DNA of 55,958 nt from an uncultured Pseudomonadota bacterium (GTDB lineage Bacteria > Pseudomonadota > Gammaproteobacteria > Burkholderiales > Methylophilaceae), in the NCBI GenBank assembly GCA_903860085.1, contig CAIOPD010000071.1:1-55958 (forward strand), in the 5' to 3' direction. Positions 15,266 to 24,373 of the stretch are shown piece after piece. Numbering within the stretch: position 1 is the first letter of the stretch; each line of letters opens with the position of its first letter. The translations under genes and the position numbers were made by a program. The notes beneath the pieces are model-generated. The model saw only the letters and a list, made by a program, of their open reading frames with translations, was not told the DNA's origin and made no database searches.

Positions 15266-17251
15266 TTATTTAGTTGCTACGCGCCCAATCAGCAAGGCAT
15301 TTTGCGCATTAGCTAAGCCAGCAGGTTGGCCTAAAAGAACAATCACATCGCCTTCAGCCAAGTGGCTGGTATCAGTTGGCGTCACGCCATTGCCGTTAGG
15401 CCTACGAATAGATTTCACTTCCACTTCGAAATTATGTAAGTTCATCTCCATCAGACTGCGGCCGATGGCATAGCTACCTGCAGAAATAACCACCGAGTGC
15501 AATCGCACTTGTTTCTTTTCCATATCTTCATCTTCGGCATCAGAAATGCCGTGAAAATAACCCCTGAATAACTTATAGCGTTCCTCACGAAACAAGCGAA
15601 TTCTTTTCACCACTCGATTAAGCGGCACGCCAAGTAACATAAGTGCATGTGAAGCCAGCATTAAGCTGCCTTCTAAAATTTCTGGCACTACTTCAGCTGC
15701 ACCGGCAGCCCGAAGCGCTTCCATATTTGAGTCATCCACAGTACGAACAATTACTGGTAACTGTGGGTAGTTTTCTTGCACTATATGTAAAATCTTCATT
15801 GACGCACGATTATCGGCATAACTGATAATCAAGGCTTTGGCACGAGCACCGCCTGCGGCCTCCAATACCACGCGACGCGCTGCATCCCCAAACATCACAT
15901 TTTCACCAGCAGCAGCAGCCTCCAGCACCCGCGTTGGGTCAATATCCAAAGCCACAAACGGAATGTTTTCTTCTTTTAAAAAGCGGCCTAGATACTGCCC
16001 ACTTCGGCCGTAACCACAAATAATCACATGATTATGTAAGTGCTTACCAACATCATCAATATCTTGTACTACTTGACCGCTATTGCGGCTATAGCTACTG
16101 ACTAGACGACGTGTAATGCGGCCATTGTATTGGATTAAGAATGGCGCTATTACCATAGAAAGGAGAGAGGCTGCCAATATCAACTGCAACGCTTGTCCAC
16201 TAATTAGCTTTTGCTCTACACCCAGCGCCAGGATAACAAAGCTAAACTCTCCAGCTTGCGCTAAAATCAATCCGGTGCGAATGGCCACCCCAGTTTCATA
16301 TTTCACTAATCTGACCACCAAAGCCACGATAGTGGCTTTTAGCAACATGAAGCCGACTAAGATTAGCAAAACAAATCCTATGTTGTCGAAAATTTGCTGC
16401 AGATTAAGCAGCATGCCAACGCTAATAAAAAACAAGCCAAGTAAAATATCGCGGAATGGTGAAATGTCGGACTCCACCTGATAACGATATTTTGTTTCTG
16501 AGATTAACATGCCCGCAATAAATGCGCCCAGCGCGTAAGACAGGCCAGCCAACTTGGTAGCATATGCCAATAACAAAGTCACCATTAGCACGTTCATCAC
16601 AAACAGCTCACGTGAACGCTGGCTCGCCACCAAATTAAACCAAGGGTTAATTAACCACTTGCCAATGGTAAATAAAAATAAAAGCATGGCAGTGGCTTTT
16701 AGCATAGCTAAGCCCAGCACATCCATTAAATTATTATTGGCCAAACCTAAAGCAGGTATCAGCACTAATACTGGAACTACTGCAATATCCTGAAACAACA
16801 GCACACCGATGCTTAATCGGCCGTGGCGCGAATTAAGATCTACACGTTCAGCTAGTATTTTAGAAACAATCGCAGTTGATGACATAGTCAATGCCGAGCC
16901 AATCACAAACGATGCCGGCCAATCCAAGCCTGCCAATTTAGCTATAGCCATAGACACCGCCATAGAAACGACCACCTGTGCCCCACCTAAGCCCAGTACT
17001 TTTTTACGCATAGCGTAGAGTTGCGGCAAACTAAACTCCAAGCCGATACTAAACATTAAAAATACAATGCCGAATTCGGCAAACTCTCGATTTGCATCAG
17101 TATCTGGCAGCAGGCCGAAGGTGTATGGCCCAAGGGCTAAGCCCACCAAAAAGTATGCCAGCATGGCGGGCAGACGGAATGCCCGAAACATCGCCACACA
17201 AAGTACTGAGCAGACGAGCAGAATCAAAATTAAGGGTAAAGTTTGGTACAT
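15266..17251 (-). CDS. CPA2 cation:proton antiporter with RCK domains (KefB/YbaL-like)
   Basis: 661 residues. About 12 hydrophobic segments fill residues 1-385 (LPMLAYFLVGLALGPYTFG-type start, FGIVFLMFSIGLEFSL, VIGSALTMSSTAIVSKIL, ALGAFIAGMLISET), matching the CPA2 K+/H+ exchange fold. An RCK/TrkA-N domain follows with the NAD-binding motif VIICGYGRSGQYLGRFL near 415. The end is a TrkA-C-like domain (VVISAGSYAIGRSLMEM). It probably exports potassium or sodium under ligand control. No KefF/KefG ancillary gene is adjacent, so glutathione gating as in KefB/KefC is not shown. Confidence 0.9.
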   Translation of the reverse strand: MYQTLPLILILLVCSVLCVAMFRAFRLPAMLAYFLVGLALGPYTFGLLPDTDANREFAEFGIVFLMFSIGLEFSLPQLYAMRKKVLGLGGAQVVVSMAVSMAIAKLAGLDWPASFVIGSALTMSSTAIVSKILAERVDLNSRHGRLSIGVLLFQDIAVVPVLVLIPALGLANNNLMDVLGLAMLKATAMLLFLFTIGKWLINPWFNLVASQRSRELFVMNVLMVTLLLAYATKLAGLSYALGAFIAGMLISETKYRYQVESDISPFRDILLGLFFISVGMLLNLQQIFDNIGFVLLILVGFMLLKATIVALVVRLVKYETGVAIRTGLILAQAGEFSFVILALGVEQKLISGQALQLILAASLLSMVIAPFLIQYNGRITRRLVSSYSRNSGQVVQDIDDVGKHLHNHVIICGYGRSGQYLGRFLKEENIPFVALDIDPTRVLEAAAAGENVMFGDAARRVVLEAAGGARAKALIISYADNRASMKILHIVQENYPQLPVIVRTVDDSNMEALRAAGAAEVVPEILEGSLMLASHALMLLGVPLNRVVKRIRLFREERYKLFRGYFHGISDAEDEDMEKKQVRLHSVVISAGSYAIGRSLMEMNLHNFEVEVKSIRRPNGNGVTPTDTSHLAEGDVIVLLGQPAGLANAQNALLIGRVATK

Positions 17252-17470
17252 ATGTTTTGTGTCAGGCTATTATTTTTTGTTGTGCTCTATTGTTTCACAT
17301 CAATAGGCTTATTAAAAAAATATTTTTCCTAGCAATTTAAGACCGCTAATCTGCCATGTATATAGTGCGACGGTGTCATCGACAAGTTAAGCATTAGCAA
17401 AATCTGTGCCTAAACTTAAGGTAATTTAATACATTGCATGCAAAATCTGCTATTTAGTCTCTCTTTAGGC

Positions 17471-17499
17471 TTTATAAGTGCAACGTTCCCTTTTATACT
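17471..17499 (+). promoter_or_regulatory. Putative promoter of the kdsD-rpoN operon
   Basis: TTTATA (-35), a 17-base spacer and TATACT (-10) lie about 40 bp upstream of kdsD. It is the best -35/-10 pair I saw in the 289-bp region between kefB and kdsD; the rest of that region shows no gene or strong hairpin. Confidence 0.4.
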
Positions 17500-17540
17500 G
17501 ACTGCAATTCATGGCAAATTTAATAGGCTAATTTAACCCA

Positions 17541-18557
17541 ATGTCATCTTCAGTGAACAAACCACAGCTCTTAGGCGCTTTGCAACCCAAGTCAAATACG
17601 ACGTTGGATTTGGCGCGCGATATTCTGCAGTTAGAAGCACGAGAAATAGAGGCCTTGGCCTTGCGCTTAGATGACCATTTCACAGCGGCTGTGAGCCTTA
17701 TTTTAAAATGCCAAGGTCGTGTTGTAGTTAGTGGCATGGGTAAATCTGGCCATATCGGTGGAAAAATAGCCTCTACGCTTGCAAGTACAGGTACGCCTGC
17801 TTTCTTCATGCATCCCGCTGAGGCTAGTCATGGTGATTTGGGCATGATTACCGCTGGTGATATTGTCATTGCGTTGTCTAACTCTGGCGAAAGCGATGAA
17901 ATTTTAGCCATCGTGCCTCCGCTGAAACGCTTAGGCGCAAGTATTATTGCTATTACTGGGAACGATGACTCCACCTTAGCTCAAGCCGCCGATATTCATT
18001 TAAGTGCGCATGTAAGCAAGGAAGCATGCCCGCTTGGCTTAGCCCCCACTTCAAGTACTACTGTCGCACTAGCGTTAGGCGATGCGCTAGCTTTATGTGT
18101 ATTAGATCAGCGTGAATTTACCGCCGAAGATTTTGCACGCTCGCATCCTGGCGGCAGCATAGGCCGACGCCTTCTGGTACATGTCAGTGACTTAATGCGC
18201 AGCGGTGATAAAATTCCGAAAGTGTTAGCCAACGCGCCTCTAACACAAGGTTTGCTAGAAATGTCACGAAAGGGGCTAGGCTTAACTGCCGTTGTTGATG
18301 CCAACGATATGCCGATAGGCATTTTTACTGATGGCGATTTACGCCGCGCTTTTGAAAAGAATGTTAACGTGTCAAACGCTAGCATTGCCGATGTAATGCA
18401 TCCCAACCCCTTCACCATCAATCAAGATCAATTGGCCATCACGGCAGTAGAAATTATGGAGCAACGCAAAATTAATGCACTACTAGTGACTAATGATAAC
18501 GGTGCTTTAGTCGGTGCCCTAAATATGCACGATCTTTTATTAGCCAAGGTAGTGTAA
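17541..18557 (+). CDS. kdsD: Arabinose-5-phosphate isomerase
   Basis: Interconverts ribulose-5-phosphate and arabinose-5-phosphate, the entry step to Kdo for lipopolysaccharide. It consists of an N-terminal SIS sugar-isomerase domain (VVVSGMGKSGHIGGKIASTL, HPAEASHGDLGMI, CPLGLAPTSSTTVALALGD) and two CBS domains after residue 205 (GIFTDGDLRRAFE, MEQRKINALLVTNDNGALVG). 338 residues is close to E. coli KdsD/KpsF. It is the first gene of a long plus-strand operon and is followed 6 bp later by kdsC, the next-but-one enzyme of the pathway. Confidence 0.95.
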   Translation: MSSSVNKPQLLGALQPKSNTTLDLARDILQLEAREIEALALRLDDHFTAAVSLILKCQGRVVVSGMGKSGHIGGKIASTLASTGTPAFFMHPAEASHGDLGMITAGDIVIALSNSGESDEILAIVPPLKRLGASIIAITGNDDSTLAQAADIHLSAHVSKEACPLGLAPTSSTTVALALGDALALCVLDQREFTAEDFARSHPGGSIGRRLLVHVSDLMRSGDKIPKVLANAPLTQGLLEMSRKGLGLTAVVDANDMPIGIFTDGDLRRAFEKNVNVSNASIADVMHPNPFTINQDQLAITAVEIMEQRKINALLVTNDNGALVGALNMHDLLLAKVV

Positions 18558-18563
18558 AGCGTA

Positions 18564-19124
18564 ATGACAATTTCAAATCTAGATGCTGCATTACTAAAGC
18601 GCTTTAAAAACATCAAATTACTGGTACTTGATGTAGATGGGGTGATGACCGATGGGGGCCTTACCTTGGGCGATGACGGTCAAGAATATAAAACTTTTCA
18701 TACACATGACGGCTTAGGGATGAAGTTACTGAAAGCTAGTGGGGTAGATTTAGCCATTATTACTGGTCGTACTTCTAGTGTGGTTAAGAAACGTGCTGAG
18801 AGTACTGGTGTCGGGCATTTTTACCAAGGTGCAGAAGATAAATTAGAGGCTTTTAATGACCTGATTAGCACCTGTGGATTAAAGGCAGAACAATGTGCTT
18901 TTATGGGTGACGATGTAGTGGATTTGCCACCCATGCTGGTCAGTGGGCTGGCCATTGCTGTACCGGCCTCAGCAGCCCTAGTGCTCAAGCATGCGCATTA
19001 TGTTACTAAAAAATCTGGTGGTTTCGGTGCTGTCCGCGAAGTATGTGAACTAATCATGCAAGCACAAGGCACTTTTGATAATCAAATGCAGCAGTTCTTA
19101 ACTCGAGCCCACATTTCAAATTAA
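18564..19124 (+). CDS. kdsC: 3-deoxy-D-manno-octulosonate-8-phosphate phosphatase
   Basis: HAD-superfamily phosphatase that releases Kdo from Kdo-8-phosphate. Motif I is LLVLDVDGVMTDG, with the nucleophile and acid aspartates; motif II is AIITGRTS and motif IV is AFMGDDVVDLPPM. It lacks a large cap domain, as in tetrameric KdsC, and 186 residues is the usual size. It lies between kdsD and lptC, as in most proteobacteria. kdsA and kdsB are not in the window. Confidence 0.95.
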   Translation: MTISNLDAALLKRFKNIKLLVLDVDGVMTDGGLTLGDDGQEYKTFHTHDGLGMKLLKASGVDLAIITGRTSSVVKKRAESTGVGHFYQGAEDKLEAFNDLISTCGLKAEQCAFMGDDVVDLPPMLVSGLAIAVPASAALVLKHAHYVTKKSGGFGAVREVCELIMQAQGTFDNQMQQFLTRAHISN

Positions 19125-19166
19125 ACCGACTATGGCTTCAGTAATATCTAAACTAAAAGTTACAGT

Positions 19167-19844
19167 ATGAAAACGACCGTGCGCCCAGCACTATTATTTC
19201 CATTACTACTGCTATCCATGCTCGCCCTATTAACATTTTGGATTAATAAAACAGTCCAGCCATCTCCGCCTAAGATTGATGGTAGCAGTCGCCATGACCC
19301 TGATTATATTATGAGTAACTTTGTGACTAAGCAAACTGACATCAATGGTAATCTGCACTTTCAATTAGCTGCAGTTGAAATGCGCCATTTCCCAGATGAC
19401 GATAGCACCTATTTGCAACGTCCTCGCTACACCCAATTTACAATAGGAAAAGCTCCCACTCAAGTAGAAGCCCTACGTGGGATAGTGTCGGCCGATGGTG
19501 AAAAAGTGGAGCTATTCGGTAATGTAAAAATCACACGCCCAGCTTTTGCTGGTAAGGGCGAGAGCACGCTAGACACTGATCATCTGAATATTTTTCCTAA
19601 CCAAGACATAGTGCGTACCGAAAGCCCCGTCATCATTCGACAGGCGCCTAAGACTGTTGTTTATGGTACAGGTATGCTTTATGAAAAGAAATTAGGCACG
19701 GTAACTTTGTTTCATAAAGTACGTGCACATTATGAAAAATCCTCGCCGAGTAAAGCGGCATCGCAACACAGCTTAGCTAAAGCTAACACAACACACATCC
19801 CAACTAATACCAACAATACGCGCACTCGGAGACGCTATGAGTAA
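19167..19844 (+). CDS. lptC: LPS export protein LptC
   Basis: Bitopic inner-membrane protein that receives LPS from LptB2FG and passes it to LptA. One N-terminal helix (PALLFPLLLLSMLALLTFWI) is followed by a periplasmic beta-jellyroll (DYIMSNFVTKQTDINGNLHFQLAAVEMRHFPDDD). At 225 residues it is longer than E. coli LptC (191). The extra part is a polar, low-complexity Ser/Asn/Thr/Arg-rich C-terminus (TNTNNTRTRRRYE). Its end overlaps lptA by 8 bp, so translation is probably coupled. Confidence 0.9.
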   Translation: MKTTVRPALLFPLLLLSMLALLTFWINKTVQPSPPKIDGSSRHDPDYIMSNFVTKQTDINGNLHFQLAAVEMRHFPDDDSTYLQRPRYTQFTIGKAPTQVEALRGIVSADGEKVELFGNVKITRPAFAGKGESTLDTDHLNIFPNQDIVRTESPVIIRQAPKTVVYGTGMLYEKKLGTVTLFHKVRAHYEKSSPSKAASQHSLAKANTTHIPTNTNNTRTRRRYE

Positions 19845-20505
19845 ATATTTAAGCACCCCATGGTTAAAGCTAAGCACAAGCTTAGTGATTTTAGCCTTAT
19901 CAATATCAGGGTATTCTGGTTGCGCGTTCGCTGAAGCCGCAGATCGTGACAAACCTATTGATTTGGAGGCAGACTCAGTCAAAGTAGATGACGCTAAACA
20001 TACCAGCACTTATTTCGGCAACGTGATTTTGACTAAAGGCACAATCATCATTCACGCCGATAAGCTCATCGTACGCGAGGATCAAGAAGGTTTTCAGCAC
20101 AGCAGTTCTTTTGGAAATCCGACCACATTCAAGCAAAAACGTGAAGGCAAAAACGAATATATTGAAGGAAGCTCACAACGCATAGAATACGATGCCCGTA
20201 TGGATAAAGTGCAGCTTTACACCAAAGCATGGGTCAAGCGCGGTGAGGATATTGTGCATGGCGACTACATCATGTATGACGCGAATGCTGAGTATGCTGA
20301 AGTCATTGGTGGTGGCCCAAAGTCAGCAACCGCAGGCGTTCCGAGCGGTCGGGTGCGCGCGATTATTCAACCTAAGAACAAACAAGCACCAGACACTGGT
20401 GCTGATAATACAAAAAATAATACTAATGCCAAACCTGCGCCACTAACTGCGCCTAATAACAACCCTGCTACGCTTAAAGACTCTCACCTTAGCGAGGGCA
20501 AATAA
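19837..20505 (+). CDS. lptA: LPS transport periplasmic protein LptA
   Basis: 222 residues. The signal sequence (LKLSTSLVILALSISGYSGCAFAEA) leads into the OstA/LptA beta-jellyroll: DKPIDLEADSVKVDDAKHTSTYFGNV, then LIVREDQEGFQHSSSFGNPTTFKQKREG and GDYIMYDANAEYAEVIGG. It forms the periplasmic bridge between LptC and LptD. The last 45 residues are a disordered Asn/Thr/Pro/Ala-rich tail not found in E. coli LptA. Confidence 0.93.
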   Translation: MSKYLSTPWLKLSTSLVILALSISGYSGCAFAEAADRDKPIDLEADSVKVDDAKHTSTYFGNVILTKGTIIIHADKLIVREDQEGFQHSSSFGNPTTFKQKREGKNEYIEGSSQRIEYDARMDKVQLYTKAWVKRGEDIVHGDYIMYDANAEYAEVIGGGPKSATAGVPSGRVRAIIQPKNKQAPDTGADNTKNNTNAKPAPLTAPNNNPATLKDSHLSEGK

Positions 20506-20557
20506 TGACAATGTCTTACTACTTATCAACTACAGATTAAATTAAGAATCGACCATC

Positions 20558-21280
20558 ATGAGCGAACTCATTGTAGAAAATTTACGAAAGTCATATAAAG
20601 CCCGTACCGTGGTGCAAGATATTTCCTTGCACTTAAAAAGCGGTGAGGTAGTTGGCTTGCTTGGCCCAAATGGCGCAGGTAAAACCACAAGTTTTTATAT
20701 GATGGTAGGTTTGGTACCCTTGGATGCTGGCAGCATTTTTCTTGACGGCAAAGACTTAAGCCACATGCCCATTCACATGCGCGCGCGCATGGGGCTATCT
20801 TACCTTCCTCAAGAGCCTTCTATCTTTCGCAAACTCACTGTTGCTGAGAATATTATGGCAGTGCTGGAGCTTCAAGACATGTCTGAAAAAGATATGGATG
20901 AGAAGCTCGAATCTCTTCTAGAGGAACTCCATATCACTCATATTCGTGACAATCCAGCAATCAGTTTATCGGGCGGCGAACGACGTCGTGTAGAAATCGC
21001 TCGCTGCCTAGCGTCAGATCCCAGTTTTATTTTGCTCGACGAGCCCTTTGCTGGCATAGACCCCATTGCAGTTATTGATATACAAAAAATTATTCGGTTT
21101 CTAACTGCCCGTAATATCGGCGTTCTCATTACAGACCACAATGTGCGCGAGACTTTGGGCATTTGCGACCGCGCTTACATTGTTAATCAAGGTCATGTAT
21201 TTGCCTCTGGCCTGCCTAGTGAGATTGTCAATAACGAGAGTGTGCGCGAAGTGTATTTGGGGAAAAATTTCCGCCTATGA
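20558..21280 (+). CDS. lptB: LPS export ABC transporter ATPase LptB
   Basis: Cytoplasmic ATPase that powers LPS extraction with LptF and LptG. Walker A is GPNGAGKTTSFYM near residue 38, the Q-loop region is LPQEPSIFRKLTVAENI, the signature is LSGGERRRVEIARCL near 140 and Walker B is FILLDEPFAGIDP near 158, followed by the switch histidine in LITDHNVRETL. 240 residues is standard. lptF and lptG are elsewhere, as is usual. The stop overlaps the rpoN start (ATGA). Confidence 0.97.
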   Translation: MSELIVENLRKSYKARTVVQDISLHLKSGEVVGLLGPNGAGKTTSFYMMVGLVPLDAGSIFLDGKDLSHMPIHMRARMGLSYLPQEPSIFRKLTVAENIMAVLELQDMSEKDMDEKLESLLEELHITHIRDNPAISLSGGERRRVEIARCLASDPSFILLDEPFAGIDPIAVIDIQKIIRFLTARNIGVLITDHNVRETLGICDRAYIVNQGHVFASGLPSEIVNNESVREVYLGKNFRL

Positions 21281-22821
21281 AACAAGGGTTTCAACTTAAA
21301 TTTTCACAAAACCTTTCACTTACGCCACAACTGCAACAAGCGATTCGACTATTACAACTATCCAGCCTAGAACTGAATCAAGAAATTGATGTGTTAATGC
21401 AAACTAACCCACTATTGGAGCGCGATGAAACCGGTGAAGATGAATACGGTGACGCCTCAGGAGCGGGTGCAGATGACACGGCAAGTGCACAAACTACTCA
21501 AGAATCCCATTCAGAATCTTTGAACGCAGAAGCTTCAGAAAGTTATACGGACGCAAATCAAAGCTCAGAAAGCAACCATAAAAACGAGGTTGCAGAATTT
21601 GATGCCAATCAAACCAGCACAGAATATGCGACCGAATTTAACGATGAGTTTGATGAGTTTTCCAATGGCAGTCGCTGGGATGAAAATAGTACGCCATCTG
21701 ATGACGACAGCGACTTTAAGCAACAAGAAACACTGCCCACCAGCCTGCGCCAACATCTCCTTTCCCAATTAAAATTGATGCCTTTGTCAGCGCGTGACCA
21801 AACATTGGCCTTGTTGCTAGTGGATAGTATTAATGAAGATGGCTATTTAGAAGAGTCGCTTGAGGATGTTGCAGAACAGATGCCACTTGAGCTTGAAATA
21901 GAGGCATTAGAACTACAGACTGCATTACACCTTATTCAGCATTTAGATCCCGTTGGCGTGGGTGCGCGCAACCTAAGTGAGTGCTTATTATTACAATTGG
22001 AGTTGATGCCACCATCTACTCCTAACTTAGCATTAGCTATCAAAGTGGCCCGGCACCATTTACCAGCGCTAGGAGCACGTGACTTTACAAAGTTACGCAA
22101 AGAACTAGCTTGTGATGAAGCCACACTAAAGCTTGTACAGCAACTAGTAACCAGCCTCAATCCGAGGCCTGGAAGCGCATATAGTCTAATAGGTTCAGAA
22201 CACTATATTCAACATGAAGTCATCATAAAAAAGGTAAAGGGCGTTTGGATAGCAAGTCTAAATGATGGCGTGATACCAAAGCTGAAAATCAACCAACTCT
22301 ACGCCAACATTCTGAAGCGGAATCGGGACAGCTCTAGTCAATACCTACAAAGCCAAATGCAAGAAGCGAAGTGGATGATTAAAAATATTCAGCAACGCTT
22401 TTCGACCATATTGCGGGTATCACAGGCGATTGTTGATCGCCAACGTAATTTTTTGGAATATGGTGAAGTGGCCATGCGACCGCTAGTATTACGTGAAATT
22501 GCCGATGAGCTAGGACTACATGAGTCAACCATCTCTCGTGTCACTACCAATAAATATATGCTCACCCCGCGTGGAATTTTTGAACTCAAATACTTCTTTG
22601 GTAGCTCGGTTTCCACCGACAGCGGTGGCACTTGTTCGGCAACGGCGATTCGCGCTTTAATTAAACAATTGGTCGATCAAGAAAACCAAAAAAAACCCTA
22701 TTCTGACAATCAGATTACTGAGCTATTAGCCAAACAAGGTATCGTGGTAGCTAGGCGCACCATTGCAAAATATCGAGAATCGTTAAATATTCCACCGGCC
22801 AGCCTTAGAAAAACGCTATAA
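21277..22821 (+). CDS. rpoN: RNA polymerase sigma-54 factor
   Basis: 514 residues. Region I is Gln/Leu-rich (LKFSQNLSLTPQLQQAIRLLQLSS) and binds the activator. Region II is a long acidic Ser/Thr/Asp/Glu stretch. The core-binding domain starts at LPTSLRQHLLSQL. The C-terminal HTH (LREIADELGLHESTISRVTTNKYM) and RpoN box (ARRTIAKYRE) recognise the -12 and -24 elements. All parts are intact, so this sigma factor should work. In many proteobacteria rpoN is followed by hpf and PTS genes, as here; no sigma-54 activator with a complete AAA+ domain is in the window. Confidence 0.97.
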   Translation: MKQGFQLKFSQNLSLTPQLQQAIRLLQLSSLELNQEIDVLMQTNPLLERDETGEDEYGDASGAGADDTASAQTTQESHSESLNAEASESYTDANQSSESNHKNEVAEFDANQTSTEYATEFNDEFDEFSNGSRWDENSTPSDDDSDFKQQETLPTSLRQHLLSQLKLMPLSARDQTLALLLVDSINEDGYLEESLEDVAEQMPLELEIEALELQTALHLIQHLDPVGVGARNLSECLLLQLELMPPSTPNLALAIKVARHHLPALGARDFTKLRKELACDEATLKLVQQLVTSLNPRPGSAYSLIGSEHYIQHEVIIKKVKGVWIASLNDGVIPKLKINQLYANILKRNRDSSSQYLQSQMQEAKWMIKNIQQRFSTILRVSQAIVDRQRNFLEYGEVAMRPLVLREIADELGLHESTISRVTTNKYMLTPRGIFELKYFFGSSVSTDSGGTCSATAIRALIKQLVDQENQKKPYSDNQITELLAKQGIVVARRTIAKYRESLNIPPASLRKTL

Positions 22822-22923
22822 ACTCAATTTAAAATGGCATAGATAATTCTCATCACAAAAAATAGTAATTCGCACTAGCACAGACGCCAATTAAAGTAGT
22901 AAACTGAAATTGTTCGACGAGTT

Positions 22924-22952
22924 TTGAAGTACAAAAATTTTTAATGTATGCA
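22924..22952 (+). promoter_or_regulatory. Putative promoter upstream of hpf
   Basis: TTGAAG, a 17-base spacer and TATGCA lie about 75 bp before hpf in the 207-bp gap after rpoN. It would let hpf and the downstream PTS genes be made independently of the Lpt operon. No -24/-12 sigma-54 site was seen. Confidence 0.3.
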
Positions 22953-23028
22953 AGATTTGCTGCAAGTAGCTCCAAACTGAAAATTTGATGTTTTCAGAAC
23001 TTGAAGGATATTTTAAAAGGAGCGAGTC

Positions 23029-23358
23029 ATGAATTTACAATTAACTGGTCTGCATTTAGAAGTAACCCCTGCATTACGCGATTATGTCACAAGCAAATTA
23101 ACCCGAATTAGCAACCACTTTGATCATGTCATCGACGTCAAAGTCACATTGAGTGTTGAGAAACTCGCCCAAAAAGTAGAGGCCACACTGCATGTTCCCG
23201 GTAACGATCTTCACGCTGCTTGCACTGATGAAAACATGTACAGCGCAATTGATATGTTGACCGATAAATTAGATCGCCAAGTGTTAAAACATAAAGAAAA
23301 AAATGGCGATCACCATAAATCCAATGGCGCAGTTAAGCACCAAGTCGCTGAAGAATAA
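23029..23358 (+). CDS. hpf: Ribosome hibernation promoting factor (short type)
   Basis: 109-residue HPF/YfiA family protein. It binds the 30S decoding channel and drives formation of inactive 100S ribosomes when growth slows. Typical segments are MNLQLTGLHLEVTPALRDYVTSKL, LHVPGNDLHAACTDENMYSAIDMLTDKLDRQVLKHKEK. It lacks the long-form C-terminal dimerisation domain; the end is a short Lys/His-rich tail. A strong Shine-Dalgarno (AAAAGGAG) precedes the ATG. The next gene is hprK. Confidence 0.95.
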   Translation: MNLQLTGLHLEVTPALRDYVTSKLTRISNHFDHVIDVKVTLSVEKLAQKVEATLHVPGNDLHAACTDENMYSAIDMLTDKLDRQVLKHKEKNGDHHKSNGAVKHQVAEE

Positions 23359-23378
23359 ATATTCTTATATAACCACTT

Positions 23379-24329
23379 ATGGCTCAAATTAATGTAGCTG
23401 AGCTATTCAAACAAACCCGCCGCAAACTCAAACTGAACTGGGTAGCTGGAGCAAACGGCGGGTCCAAAACCCTCTCAAGCGTTACTGTCTCAAAACCATC
23501 ATTAGCACTTATCGGCCATCTTAATTTCGTTCACCCAAATCGTGTGCAGGTACTCGGTTGCGCTGAAATGGACTACTTGCGAAGCCTGCCGGCCGAAGAG
23601 GCAACACAATCTATAGAAAACTTATACTCCACCGACTTGGCAGCAGTCATTGTAGCTAATGGTGAAAAAGTTCCAGATACTCTAATCGCCGCTGCTGATA
23701 AGCATCTAACTCCACTGTTTACTTCACCACTGCGTAGCCCAGAATTGATGGATATTTTGAGCCATTTTCTAGCTCAAGCTGTAGCTGATTCTGTCAGTCT
23801 GCATGGGGTTTTTATGGAAGTCCAAGGCTTTGGCGCCTTAATTAAGGGTGATGCTGCAATCGGTAAAAGCGAACTGGCATTAGAACTTATTTCGCGCGGT
23901 CACCGTCTGATTGCTGACGATATCGTCGATTTTTTTAGAATTTCTCCCGAGCGCATTGAGGGCCGATGTCCTCCATTATTACAAGACTTTTTAGAAGTAC
24001 GTGGATTGGGTATTTTAAATATACGCGCTCTGTTTGGCGACAATTCCGTAAAACCGACCAAGCCATTAGATTTGATTATTCAGTTGGAAATGGCTGACAA
24101 ACAAGCGCCTCAACTTTTAGATAGACTGAGTATTAAAACCCAAAATGAAGAGGTGCTGGGCGTTAAGGTGCCAAAAGTACGGATTCCTATTGCCGCTGGG
24201 CGTAATATTGCCGTACTCGTAGAGGTTGCTATACGCAACCACATGCTACTATTACGTGGGATTAATGCAACAAAACAGTTCACTCAGCGCCAACAGCGCG
24301 AGATGAAAAAATCAAAATTAAATAATTAA
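23379..24329 (+). CDS. hprK: HPr kinase/phosphorylase
   Basis: Bifunctional enzyme that phosphorylates HPr on Ser46 with ATP or PPi and reverses the reaction. The C-terminal catalytic domain has the P-loop KGDAAIGKSELALELI near residue 150, HRLIADDIVDFF, and the HprK signature LEVRGLGILNIRALFG near 205. The N-terminal domain starts with NVAELFKQTRRKLKL. 316 residues is the normal length. It lies directly after hpf; the usual ptsN between them is absent. Its substrate HPr, with the target serine, is encoded 1.5 kb downstream. Confidence 0.96.
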   Translation: MAQINVAELFKQTRRKLKLNWVAGANGGSKTLSSVTVSKPSLALIGHLNFVHPNRVQVLGCAEMDYLRSLPAEEATQSIENLYSTDLAAVIVANGEKVPDTLIAAADKHLTPLFTSPLRSPELMDILSHFLAQAVADSVSLHGVFMEVQGFGALIKGDAAIGKSELALELISRGHRLIADDIVDFFRISPERIEGRCPPLLQDFLEVRGLGILNIRALFGDNSVKPTKPLDLIIQLEMADKQAPQLLDRLSIKTQNEEVLGVKVPKVRIPIAAGRNIAVLVEVAIRNHMLLLRGINATKQFTQRQQREMKKSKLNN

Positions 24330-24373
24330 TGTAGATTCATATAGGCATGAATTCAGTAGATTTCTAAATCACT

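Noticed and set aside
22822..23028. Sigma-54 (-24/-12) promoter before hpf
   Set aside because: No TGGCAC-N5-TTGC pattern is present; the sigma-70-like pair is weak but better.
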